Source of the DNA: a virus
Strand: one strand, 5' to 3'
Length of the DNA stretch: 44,920 nucleotides
IMG/VR virus record: IMGVR_UViG_3300032731_000385
Location: 1 to 44,920 of that record
Shown piece by piece: positions 16,437 through 24,347 of this stretch. Under the pieces are notes generated by a model. That model had not been told where the DNA came from. It ran no database searches and saw only the letters and a program-made list of their open reading frames with translations. Position 1 is the stretch's first letter. Every line of letters starts with the position of its first letter. The translations under genes were made by a program, and so were the position numbers.

Positions 16437-17171
16437 ATGAAGATGATATATGAATGTCCTCGCTGTTATGAAACTGTTATTTATAAACAATTCGCAGCGT
16501 ATAACAAGGCACTTTCAAATAAAGTGTTATGTAGAAAATGTAAACAACGTCAATGGCCAAAACCAGTACGCGTTTCTAATTTTGAAAATTGGAAACTCAA
16601 ATATGGCGAAGCATATGCTATTAAAAAATATAAAGCAATGTGTGATAAAATGTCGGTTAATCACCCAGATGTTTCTGGTAAAAATAATCCAATATATGGA
16701 ACAACACGGATATTTACAGATATATGGCGCCGACGATTGGGGAAAGCTAGTAAACGAGTGATTAGAACCCGTGAGTGGTGCACTAAAATTTCTGAAAGTT
16801 TAAAAGGACATTCAGTTTCAGCTGAAGTTCGTTACAAATTAAGGTTATCTCGATTAGCTAGAATACAAACTTCTGGTTGGGTAGTTAATTATAATAAAAC
16901 GGCATGTAAATATTTTGATTGGTTAAATATGTATATGGGCTGGAATGGCCAGCACGCATTAAATGGCGGAGAAAAAATAATTCGCGGTTATTGGTTGGAT
17001 TATTATGAACCAAATTTAAATCTTGTAATTGAATGGGATGAAAAGAGTCATTATAAAAATGGAAATTTATTAGAAAAGGATATAAAACGTCAAACTGAAA
17101 TAATACAAACTATTGGATGTGATTTTTATAGAATACGTCAAGCAACTATGCAAGTTATGGAGGTAAATTAA
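16437..17171 (+). CDS. homing endonuclease with NUMOD3 and EDxHD/PD-(D/E)xK-like nuclease
   Basis: 244 aa. N-terminal zinc finger (CPRC at 8-11, CRKC at 32-35), a NUMOD3-like DNA-binding motif (GKNNPIYG near 81 and WCTKISESLKGHS near 115), then a C-terminal nuclease core with GYWLDYYEPNLNLVIEWDEK (about 195-214) followed by the conserved QTIGCDFYRIR strand. The Asp and the E-x-D-E-K pattern fit the EDxHD/Vsr-like fold used by homing enzymes. No ribosome-binding site; TATATTTAT ends five bases before the ATG. The next gene overlaps its stop (TAATG). Confidence 0.8.
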   Translation: MKMIYECPRCYETVIYKQFAAYNKALSNKVLCRKCKQRQWPKPVRVSNFENWKLKYGEAYAIKKYKAMCDKMSVNHPDVSGKNNPIYGTTRIFTDIWRRRLGKASKRVIRTREWCTKISESLKGHSVSAEVRYKLRLSRLARIQTSGWVVNYNKTACKYFDWLNMYMGWNGQHALNGGEKIIRGYWLDYYEPNLNLVIEWDEKSHYKNGNLLEKDIKRQTEIIQTIGCDFYRIRQATMQVMEVN

Positions 17172-17587
17172 TGAGATTAAATACACAGCTCCTCTGCACG
17201 TTTACTCGCCGGGACCGGTTACATAAAACAATTAATGCCATTATAACAAGTTATGAAATAGTATTTAACAAAATTTATGTTTTACAAAATGAACAAGATT
17301 TCCATCAATTATTGTGTACATATAATATAGAAGAAAATAGAGAAAATTATGTTATAGACGTAGACACGATTTCTTTACATAGGAAAAAGCAAACAAATAC
17401 GTTATATACCATTAACAGTTTAAATGAGATCATACGAAAAGAAAATAACGGGAAACTTGATAAATCATTTCCTATTGAGTGGGAAAATTATAGGAATTGT
17501 ATGTTGTTAACAAACAATGATGGATTTTCAAGAGTACCTACGAGAATTTATATGATTATTGATACAACTACTTGGGGCAAAAATTAA
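17171..17587 (+). CDS. unknown protein, 138 aa
   Basis: Starts at an ATG overlapping the previous stop, with a GGAGG site. Begins MRLNTQLLCTFTRRDRLHKT, then KIYVLQNEQDFHQLLCTYNI. The pattern of a start strand followed by a basic helix vaguely recalls nucleotide-sugar enzymes, but no diagnostic motif is present. It converges on the minus-strand gene whose stop is at 17588, with no spacer or terminator between them. Confidence 0.6.
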   Translation: MRLNTQLLCTFTRRDRLHKTINAIITSYEIVFNKIYVLQNEQDFHQLLCTYNIEENRENYVIDVDTISLHRKKQTNTLYTINSLNEIIRKENNGKLDKSFPIEWENYRNCMLLTNNDGFSRVPTRIYMIIDTTTWGKN

Positions 17588-18034
17588 TTATTTGGAGTTT
17601 ATTGGTTTGAATGAATTACATTTAGTTTCTGGATACCCTGATCCTATTCCGCAATTTCTCCAAGCAACCGTTATAGCTTCACCGGATTTGAGAGACGCAC
17701 AATCACCACATATGCTATGGGCCCAATCCCTTAATGATTGCAGATGTCTCTTTGCATATTCTTTTTTTGTTACTGCTGCCCATTTTTTTGAGAATCCATA
17801 ATATGTTTCAATGGGAATTTCTTGGTGAAGCCAGCTACATTCAAAGCATTTGGGGCATTCTGTAATGGTGACAATACTGCCATGTTTGCCTTGAACTTCA
17901 TCCAACACAAGAATATGCGCTTGCTCATTCCATTTCATAGGTTTTTGTGTAAATCCACAGAACGGGCAGATATCAATCATTTTACGATGATTATAAATTG
18001 TACAATCCCAATTGGATCTGATTTCTTTTTTCAT
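17588..18034 (-). CDS. multi-Cys zinc-binding protein, unknown function
   Basis: 148 aa on the minus strand. CPFC (residues 23-26) and CPKC (60-63) form one probable zinc ribbon; CGDC near 109 and further Cys near 128 and 138 may form a second. Trp-rich. Overlaps the ligase-like gene (ATGA), so cotranslated with it. Possibly a nucleic-acid binding partner, but no family recognised. Confidence 0.65.
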   Translation of the reverse strand: MKKEIRSNWDCTIYNHRKMIDICPFCGFTQKPMKWNEQAHILVLDEVQGKHGSIVTITECPKCFECSWLHQEIPIETYYGFSKKWAAVTKKEYAKRHLQSLRDWAHSICGDCASLKSGEAITVAWRNCGIGSGYPETKCNSFKPINSK

Positions 18035-18633
18035 TAAAATTTATGCCTACCAGTTTTTTTACGAACTTTAAGCATCCAAGTTGATGTACGATTGGATGTA
18101 CGACTGATATCTAAGTTACCTTTTAAATTTTTCATTACTAACCCTTCTAGTTCATCATTTAACACGGCTAATTTGTACGTAGCGTCGAAGTCAGTATTAA
18201 ACTGTTGTGTAATGCTTAAAGGTTTAGTGCCTATTGATAACACAGATTCCAGCAGGGCTCTACGATATTCGAATGATTTATTAATTAATACTTCACCATT
18301 CCAAATATGAACATCATATAAAACTAACATATTGCGAACACCAATAACTTTATTATGTCGCAGTTCACCATCAAATAGATTATAACCCGATGGAAATTTA
18401 GTTGAATTCAGAGCAGTTAACATGTTTTCGTCTGGTGAAAATACTAGCTTTTTTCCATGTCTATCCCAAAATTCGAATTTACCATTGATGTTGTGTAATT
18501 CACACCTACTGCCATTATATTTAAATTCAGCGACCCAATTTGGATCATCACTGACGGTTTGAAATAATGGTTGATCAAGTGTGATCAGTGTTGGTTTTTC
18601 TGGATAAAAATATGTGAGTTTATTTAAGTTCAA
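18034..18633 (-). CDS. ligase-type nucleotidyltransferase core (DNA/RNA ligase-like)
   Basis: 199 aa. The adenylation-domain motifs occur in order: motif I EFKYNGSR with nucleophile Lys38, motif III LFDGEL (87-91), IIIa LVLYDVHIW, motif IV EGLVMK (163-168), motif V WMLKVRKK (186-193). Motif I has Asn for the usual Asp of KxDG. The protein stops after motif V and lacks the OB-fold domain of classical DNA ligases, so it is a minimal enzyme or needs a partner. It probably seals nicks in DNA or RNA. Overlaps both neighbours by 1-4 bases. Confidence 0.75.
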   Translation of the reverse strand: MNLNKLTYFYPEKPTLITLDQPLFQTVSDDPNWVAEFKYNGSRCELHNINGKFEFWDRHGKKLVFSPDENMLTALNSTKFPSGYNLFDGELRHNKVIGVRNMLVLYDVHIWNGEVLINKSFEYRRALLESVLSIGTKPLSITQQFNTDFDATYKLAVLNDELEGLVMKNLKGNLDISRTSNRTSTWMLKVRKKTGRHKF

Positions 18634-18869
18634 ACCTTCGCCTGATTGGATATTATTCTGAAATCTTCACCTATTTCTAGCATTCTAAATTGTGCATAAA
18701 TAATTTTTACTTTTTTTAATAATGGTATAGGTTCTAATATAATACCTCGGTATTTCATATGTTCTAACATTTGAGCTTTTGTATATCGAGTAGCACATTT
18801 AATATAATCTTCAGATACAGTAGGAATTTCATCTGAATATTTGTATGTTTTATTATGAAATTTTATCAT
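18630..18869 (-). CDS. unknown small protein, 79 aa
   Basis: Starts MIKFHNKTYKYSDEIPTVSED. Mixed alpha/beta, basic, without recognisable motif. Overlaps the ligase-like gene by four bases, so it may be a partner in the same operon. A strong hairpin precedes it. Confidence 0.6.
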   Translation of the reverse strand: MIKFHNKTYKYSDEIPTVSEDYIKCATRYTKAQMLEHMKYRGIILEPIPLLKKVKIIYAQFRMLEIGEDFRIISNQAKV

Positions 18870-18870
18870 G

Positions 18871-18912
18871 AGAGAGAAAGGGAAGGGAAATTAATCCCTT
18901 CCCCGAGAGAGA
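18871..18912 (-). terminator. strong hairpin between leftward genes
   Basis: GGGAAGGGA (18880-18888), six-base loop, TCCCTTCCC (18895-18903). GAGAGAGAAA-type direct repeats flank it. On the minus strand the stem is followed by TTTCTCTCTC, a weak U-rich tail, so it may attenuate, stabilise or partially terminate the transcript between 18920 and 18869. Confidence 0.6.
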
Positions 18913-18919
18913 AAATTAT

Positions 18920-19510
18920 TTACCTGATACTCGGTTTGTTCTGTTTCACAAGCATCCGAACTTCAGAAAGTTTACTAGCAGACTTAACTACCCGATAGAT
19001 ATTTTCATCAAAATTCTTTTTCGTTACTAACTTTGATGATACAAATAAGAATCGGTCGAAGTTATCACCCATTAGTGCCATTAGTTCGTTTTGTAATGCT
19101 TCATCTTCAAAAACTTCATCGTGTAACGTTACGGTGAATTTTTCTTCAAAAAGATTATCATATTCTTTTTTACCGACAATCTTTTTAAGATTAGTCGCAT
19201 CATCCGGATTAACTGAAAATTTATCGGTAGCAACAAATTTTACTGATTCATCATCATTGCCAATAAGTTCAAACGATTTTCGAAAATTACCAGTAAACGC
19301 TGTTTTGTCTTGATGTTCCCGACCGAATTCAATAATTGCGGCGCCAGCAACTTCCTTAGCGGCTTTTGCGGCTGATTCATTTTTCTTTTCAGTGTTAAAT
19401 GTACTGATTGCTTCACCGACATTTGTCTTCACGGTGGGCATTGAAGATTTTGATTTTGCCGGTGATTTTGATGTTGCACTTTTTGCTAATTTATCTTTAA
19501 ATCCTGACAT
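18920..19510 (-). CDS. unknown protein with disordered N-terminus
   Basis: 196 aa. Residues 1-45 are Ser/Lys/Ala-rich and likely disordered, the remainder is a charged helical domain (KKEYDNLFEEKFTVTLHDEV; DNFDRFLFVSSKL). GGAG precedes the ATG and a 17-spaced promoter lies upstream. It is divergent from gp32. No family recognised; its own promoter and position suggest abundant early expression. Confidence 0.65.
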   Translation of the reverse strand: MSGFKDKLAKSATSKSPAKSKSSMPTVKTNVGEAISTFNTEKKNESAAKAAKEVAGAAIIEFGREHQDKTAFTGNFRKSFELIGNDDESVKFVATDKFSVNPDDATNLKKIVGKKEYDNLFEEKFTVTLHDEVFEDEALQNELMALMGDNFDRFLFVSSKLVTKKNFDENIYRVVKSASKLSEVRMLVKQNKPSIR

Positions 19511-19586
19511 TTTTCTCTCCTTAACTTTTTTGTTATCTTAATCACATAAAGAAGTTAACTCATATAAGTTTAAGGTACAAGGATTA

Positions 19587-19615
19587 TTTATAATACTTAA
19601 CTAAAGTAAAGACAA
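19587..19615 (-). promoter_or_regulatory. sigma70-like promoter for the leftward gene at 19510
   Basis: On the minus strand TTGTCT (plus 19610-19615), 17 bases, TATAAA (plus 19587-19592), about 75 bases upstream of the start. Confidence 0.6.
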
Positions 19616-19727
19616 ACACATGTTTATAAATGTATATTTATATATACTTTACAAAGAAAAATATTTTGTAAAAATGCAAAAAAAATGTGATGTTTCTTAG
19701 AGGTAGGACATATATATTATTGAGTCA

Positions 19728-19790
19728 AGTTTTAACAAAAGTTTAAAACTAAAAAATGACAATTATAAAATAATAAATAGGAGAATACTA
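19728..19790 (+). promoter_or_regulatory. candidate gp32 translational operator
   Basis: AGTTTTAA (19728-19735) pairs with TTAAAACT (19743-19750) across a 7-base loop. An A/U-rich tract without structure follows to the AGGAGA site and the gp32 ATG. In T4 a 5' fold plus an A/U-rich unstructured leader lets gp32 bind its own mRNA and shut off translation; this leader has the same arrangement. A promoter-like TTGAGT overlaps at 19720. Confidence 0.5.
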
Positions 19791-20564
19791 ATGTCTATAG
19801 ATGCAATCAAGAAAAAGTTAGCAGAGTTACAATCATCCAATACTAGAACAAATAGTCTTTGGAAACCATCACCAGGAGATTCAACCGTACGTATTTTACC
19901 GTATAAATACGATTCCGATTTACCATTTGTTGAATTATATTTTCATTATGATATTAATGGAAAAACATATCTTTCACCAATATCCTTTGGTCGTCCAGAT
20001 CCAATCGAGGAATTCGCTCAGAAATTAAAAACTGCCGGCGGAAGTAAAGAAGATTGGCAATTAGGAAAAAAGATTGAGGCAAAAATGAGAACATTTGCTC
20101 CAATTATCGTTCGGTCTGAAGAAAATGAAGGTGTTAAATTTTGGGGATTTGGTAAACTTGTATACCAAGAATTGCTACAAACAATGGCCGATCCTGATTA
20201 TAGAGGATTAACTGATCCAGTTGATGGTCGTGATATTAAGGTTACGTTTCAAACTGCTGAAGAATTAGGCGCAAACTTTCCAAAAACTACGGTTCGTGCA
20301 CGTCCAGTTATTACTCCATTAACGGATAATAAAGTGTTAGCTCAAAAATTACTTAAGGAACAAAAAGATATTAAGGAAGTATATCAAGAATTATCATATG
20401 AAGACCTTGAAGGTGTACTGGATAAATATCTTAGTGGCGATGAAGGAGTAACTGATGAGCCAGAAACGGTGATTTCTGCAACCGAAATTGATTCTGAAAT
20501 TAATTCTGTTGGAGATGCAACACAGGCTTTTGAAGAATTATTCGATGACAGCGACGACGAGTAA
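19791..20564 (+). CDS. 32: single-stranded DNA-binding protein gp32
   Basis: 257 aa. N-terminus with KKKLAELQSS, the cooperative-binding (LAST-like) region; core with NSLWKPSPGDSTVRILPYKY, FVELYFHYDI and FWGFGKLVYQELL typical of gp32; and a very acidic C-terminal tail ending FEELFDDSDDE that contacts replication partners. The Cys residues that bind zinc in T4 gp32 are absent, as in some marine T4-like relatives. It coats ssDNA for replication and recombination and is followed by a terminator, then uvsX. Confidence 0.92.
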   Translation: MSIDAIKKKLAELQSSNTRTNSLWKPSPGDSTVRILPYKYDSDLPFVELYFHYDINGKTYLSPISFGRPDPIEEFAQKLKTAGGSKEDWQLGKKIEAKMRTFAPIIVRSEENEGVKFWGFGKLVYQELLQTMADPDYRGLTDPVDGRDIKVTFQTAEELGANFPKTTVRARPVITPLTDNKVLAQKLLKEQKDIKEVYQELSYEDLEGVLDKYLSGDEGVTDEPETVISATEIDSEINSVGDATQAFEELFDDSDDE

Positions 20565-20578
20565 TATTTGATTAATTG

Positions 20579-20604
20579 GGGGGAGATTTTTCTCCCCCGT
20601 TTTT
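20579..20604 (+). terminator. rho-independent terminator after gp32
   Basis: GGGGGAGA (20579-20586), loop TTTT, TCTCCCCC (20591-20598), then GTTTTT. Strong G/C stem in an AT-rich genome, and it lies directly between gp32 and uvsX. It would make gp32 a separately regulated unit or give partial read-through. Confidence 0.9.
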
Positions 20605-20616
20605 AGGAGAATTTAT

Positions 20617-21714
20617 ATGAAAAATACTCGTGATGAATTAGCGGACGTACTTGCTACGTCGATCAATAAACAGTTTAAAAATATGAAAGCTGTGTATTTT
20701 TTAGGTGGTAAAGATAAAACCCCGACTGATATTACTGATTTTATTTCTACCGGATCATCATTATTAGATTTAGCAATTTCAAATAAGGAACGTGGTGGAG
20801 CGCCAGTAGGTAGAATAGTTGAATTGCAAGGTATGGAATCCAGTGGAAAAAGTTTAATTGGTGCTCATATACTTGCGGAAACTCAAAAACGTGATGGTAT
20901 TGGTGTCTATATAGATACTGAAACGGCAGTTAGTACGGAATTTTTAAAAGCTATTGGTGTTGATATTGATTCAATGTTATATGCACATTTAGAAACTGCA
21001 GAAGAAATTTTTGAGACTATAGAAAGTATAATAGTTAAAGTTCGGGAAGCTGATAAAAATAGATTAGTTACAATTTTAGTTGATAGTTTATCTGGTGCAT
21101 CTACCAAAATTGAAATGGAATCTGATTATGATAAAGATGGGTGGGCAACCGCTAAAGCAATTATAATTTCAAAGGCATTACGTAAAATTACTCAGATGAT
21201 AGGTAAACAAAGAATTTTATTGGTGTTTACAAATCAATTACGGCAAAAATTAGGAGTAATGTTTGGTGATCCATGGACAACAAGTGGAGGTAAAGCTCTA
21301 GGTTTTCATTCTTCGGTCCGCGTTAGATTAAGTTCAATTAAAAAGATTATTGATAAAGATAAAAATGTAATAGGCATCCGGACTAAAGCGATTATTACTA
21401 AAAATCGAGTAGGCCCACCATTTAGACAGGCTGAATTTAATATTTATTTTGATAGTGGCATTCGTGATAGAGATAGTTGGCTAGATTTTTTAAAGCAGCA
21501 CAAATTAATTTCAGCGGCAGGTGCTTGGTATACGATTAATTATAAAAATAAAGATTTGAAATTTTTATCCAAAGATTTCGAAAAATTGCTAGATCAAACA
21601 GACGGTTTAGCAGATCATTTATATAGTGAAATATGTAAATATGCTATTTTAAAATACAAAACTGAGGATTTAGGAATTGATGACATTTTTGTAGATGATG
21701 AAATAATAGAATAG
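20617..21714 (+). CDS. uvsX: UvsX, RecA-like recombinase
   Basis: 365 aa, similar to T4 UvsX (391). Walker A GMESSGKS (72-79), Walker B-like LVTILVDSLSG, and the ssDNA-loop region with TTSGGKALGFHSSVRVRL. It forms filaments on ssDNA and drives strand exchange and recombination-dependent replication with gp32 and gp41. TTAGGAGAA gives a good ribosome-binding site. Next gene starts one base after its stop. Confidence 0.92.
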   Translation: MKNTRDELADVLATSINKQFKNMKAVYFLGGKDKTPTDITDFISTGSSLLDLAISNKERGGAPVGRIVELQGMESSGKSLIGAHILAETQKRDGIGVYIDTETAVSTEFLKAIGVDIDSMLYAHLETAEEIFETIESIIVKVREADKNRLVTILVDSLSGASTKIEMESDYDKDGWATAKAIIISKALRKITQMIGKQRILLVFTNQLRQKLGVMFGDPWTTSGGKALGFHSSVRVRLSSIKKIIDKDKNVIGIRTKAIITKNRVGPPFRQAEFNIYFDSGIRDRDSWLDFLKQHKLISAAGAWYTINYKNKDLKFLSKDFEKLLDQTDGLADHLYSEICKYAILKYKTEDLGIDDIFVDDEIIE

Positions 21715-21715
21715 T

Positions 21716-22762
21716 ATGGATTATTTTTCTATTTTAGAACAAATCAAAAAAGAACATAAGGAAGCCCCTGAATTAACGGCTAATTCTCGTACATTAATTG
21801 TTGATGGATTAAATCTATTTCTTAGGGTGTTTTCGGCCGTACCAAGTATTAATGAGGACGGAATTCATGTTGGTGGTGTATCTGGGTTTTTACGTTCATT
21901 AGCTTATTCAATTAAGCAATTAGCACCAACTCGTTGTATAATAGTATTCGATGGAAGAGGTGGCTCTAAAAGGCGAAGAAAACTTTATCCTGAATATAAA
22001 AATAATCGTAAATCAACACAACGATTTAATAGGTATAATGAATACTCAACAGTTGAAGATGAGCGGCAATCTAGAATGGTTCAATTAGCCAGGTGTATTG
22101 AATATCTAGATATGCTACCAGTATCAATTTTGATAGTTGATAATGTTGAAGCGGATGATGTAATCGCATATTTAGCCACTGATGTTTTAAAAGATGAAGT
22201 AATTATAATGTCAACAGATCAGGATTTTTTACAATTAATTAATGATAAGGTTTCGGTCTGGTCTCCCATAAGAAAAAGGTTATATACTCCAGAAAAGGTT
22301 AAAGAAGATTATGAAATCCCAGTTAGTAATTTTCTAATGTATAAGATATTAATGGGAGACCAATCCGACAACATTCCAGGAATCCCAGGAATGGGGCAAA
22401 AAACATTAATTAAACGTTTTCCAGAAATATTATCTGAAAATGTTACTATTAAGCAATTATTTGACACAGCTGAAAAACATACCGATTTAAAAGTTTGTCA
22501 AGCACTATTAGAAAGTAAATCACAATTAAAACTTAATTATGTATTAATGAGATTGGATGAAACATTACTTAATAGTAACGCCAAATTAAAAATATTAAAT
22601 GTTGTTAATGATTGTATACCTATATTAGATAAACCAAAATTTCAACTTTTATTTATGCGAGATAAACTATGGTCTGCCATTCCAAATTTAGATGGGTTTC
22701 TATCACAAAATTTTTATCGCATGAATAAATTTGCGAAATTATATAATGAAAGGAATAAATAG
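21716..22762 (+). CDS. 5'-3' exonuclease / RNase H, FEN-1 family
   Basis: 348 aa. Acidic residues in LIVDGLNLFLRVF (about 27-39), IVFDGRGGSKRRRKLYPEYK, NVEADDVIAYLA and IMSTDQDFLQLI bind the two metals; MGDQSDNIPGIPGMGQKT is the H3TH DNA-binding motif. T4 RNase H (305 aa) has the same layout and removes RNA primers and flaps on lagging strands. It lies between uvsX and gp41, and its stop overlaps a small GTG-started gene (TAGTG). Confidence 0.88.
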   Translation: MDYFSILEQIKKEHKEAPELTANSRTLIVDGLNLFLRVFSAVPSINEDGIHVGGVSGFLRSLAYSIKQLAPTRCIIVFDGRGGSKRRRKLYPEYKNNRKSTQRFNRYNEYSTVEDERQSRMVQLARCIEYLDMLPVSILIVDNVEADDVIAYLATDVLKDEVIIMSTDQDFLQLINDKVSVWSPIRKRLYTPEKVKEDYEIPVSNFLMYKILMGDQSDNIPGIPGMGQKTLIKRFPEILSENVTIKQLFDTAEKHTDLKVCQALLESKSQLKLNYVLMRLDETLLNSNAKLKILNVVNDCIPILDKPKFQLLFMRDKLWSAIPNLDGFLSQNFYRMNKFAKLYNERNK

Positions 22763-22941
22763 TGGGTAGGAAATTAAAATATACGACCAAGAAGGAACAA
22801 CATGAAGCCCAACTTCGTTGGCAACGTGAACATTATAATCGTAATAAAATTAGAATATTAAAGACGGCAAAAGAACGTTATTACAGAAAAAAGGTAAATC
22901 AAATAAAATTAGAACGGGGCAGGAAATTATACGATGAGTAA
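22762..22941 (+). CDS. tiny basic GRK-family protein
   Basis: 59 aa from a GTG that overlaps the exonuclease stop (TAGTG). It reads (M)GRKLKYTTKKEQHEAQLRW then EHYNRNKIRI and ERYYRKK. Same plan as the small proteins at 39288 and 43565: GRKxxYxTxxE, W/YY, NK, KYY/RYY. Very basic and helical, so likely nucleic-acid binding. The other two copies sit directly against homing endonucleases; this copy has none beside it and may be an orphan. Confidence 0.6.
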   Translation: MGRKLKYTTKKEQHEAQLRWQREHYNRNKIRILKTAKERYYRKKVNQIKLERGRKLYDE

Positions 22942-22949
22942 TGTAATAA

Positions 22950-24332
22950 ATGGATAATTTTACATCATATGGGCCAACTTTTCAAATTAAAGTTATATCG
23001 GCATTATTAAGCGATCGTCGATTTTTTCAAACTATTGCTGATATTTTACAGCCGGACATGTTTGATAGTCAATCAAATATATTTTTAGTTCAGACCATAC
23101 GTACATATTTTTATGAATATAAAGCTTTGCCTACGTTAGAAGTTCTTAAAATTAAAATTAATGAATTGGATAATGAAATTTTAAAAATTTCAGTTATAGA
23201 AAATCTTAAAACTGCGTGGAAAAATATTAACGCAGAAGATTTACAGTTTATTAAAGACGAAGCACTTAAATTTTGTAAAAATCAAAAAATGAAAGCAGCA
23301 ATAATTCAATCGGTTGATCTATTGGAATTAAAAAATTATGATCAAATTAAACATATTATTGATGATGCTATGAGAGCAGGAGAAGCTCGAGATTTAGGAC
23401 ATGATTATATTCCTGGATTAGAAGAGCGATTATTAGAAAGTAGTCGTGCTACTATTGCAACTCCATGGGATCCTATAAATGAAATTTTAGATGGAGGTTT
23501 AGGGGCTGGAGATGAAGGAATTATCGTCGCCCCAGCCGGAATTGGAAAATCATGGATGTTACAAGCAATTGGTGCATGGGCAGTTAAATTAGGAAAAACT
23601 GTTATTCATTATACTCTTGAATTAAAACAAAATTATGTTGGATTACGATACGATACTATTTTTAGTAAAATAACCACTGCTAATATAAAATATTATCAAG
23701 ACGAGGTTGATAAAATTATCAAGCAATTGTCAGGTCAGCTACGTATTAAATATTATCCAACAAAATCTGCATCCGTACAAACATTATTTTCTCATTTAAA
23801 ACAATTAGAATTACAAGAAATTGTCCCTGATATGATTATAGTTGATTATGCTGATTTATTACAATATTCGGAACTTAATGCAAAAGATTTACGCACAGAT
23901 GAAATATTAGGGCAGATATATACGGGATTACGAGGAATGGCTGGAGAATTTGATGTACCATTATGGACAGCAAGCCAGGCAAATAGGTCTTCGTTAGAAG
24001 ATGATATTATTCAAGCCGGAAAAATCGCCGCATCATATGAAAAATTAATGGTAGCAGATTTTGTTATGAGTATTCAGCGACGGGTTGCTGATAAAATTGC
24101 AAACACCGCTAGATGTCATGTTATAAAAAATCGTTATGGTAGGGATGGCATTACATTTCCAATGAAAATGGACACTAATACAGGAACCATGGAAATTTAT
24201 AATGAAACTTCACTTGATGGGAAGGCCCAACAGGGAAAAATGAATAATAGTGAAGAATATTTACGAAAACAATTATCTAGTAGATATCAGGCTATGAAAC
24301 AAGATGAAAAAACCGTAGAAGGGTTTGAATAA
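22950..24332 (+). CDS. 41: replicative DNA helicase gp41 (DnaB type)
   Basis: 460 aa, like T4 gp41 (475). N-terminal helical domain to about 145, then RecA-type motor with Walker A APAGIGKS (194-201), Walker B PDMIIVDYADLL, a TASQANRSS switch and the Arg-finger region KNRYGRDGITFPM. The hexamer unwinds DNA at the fork. The gene is intact, without the split intein found in some related phage helicases. There is only a weak ribosome-binding site. Confidence 0.92.
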   Translation: MDNFTSYGPTFQIKVISALLSDRRFFQTIADILQPDMFDSQSNIFLVQTIRTYFYEYKALPTLEVLKIKINELDNEILKISVIENLKTAWKNINAEDLQFIKDEALKFCKNQKMKAAIIQSVDLLELKNYDQIKHIIDDAMRAGEARDLGHDYIPGLEERLLESSRATIATPWDPINEILDGGLGAGDEGIIVAPAGIGKSWMLQAIGAWAVKLGKTVIHYTLELKQNYVGLRYDTIFSKITTANIKYYQDEVDKIIKQLSGQLRIKYYPTKSASVQTLFSHLKQLELQEIVPDMIIVDYADLLQYSELNAKDLRTDEILGQIYTGLRGMAGEFDVPLWTASQANRSSLEDDIIQAGKIAASYEKLMVADFVMSIQRRVADKIANTARCHVIKNRYGRDGITFPMKMDTNTGTMEIYNETSLDGKAQQGKMNNSEEYLRKQLSSRYQAMKQDEKTVEGFE

Positions 24333-24347
24333 TTTAGGAGAATTAAT

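Noticed and set aside
16450-16761. Overlapping plus-strand ORF in the homing endonuclease
   Set aside because: Off-frame reading of the endonuclease with no recognisable domain.
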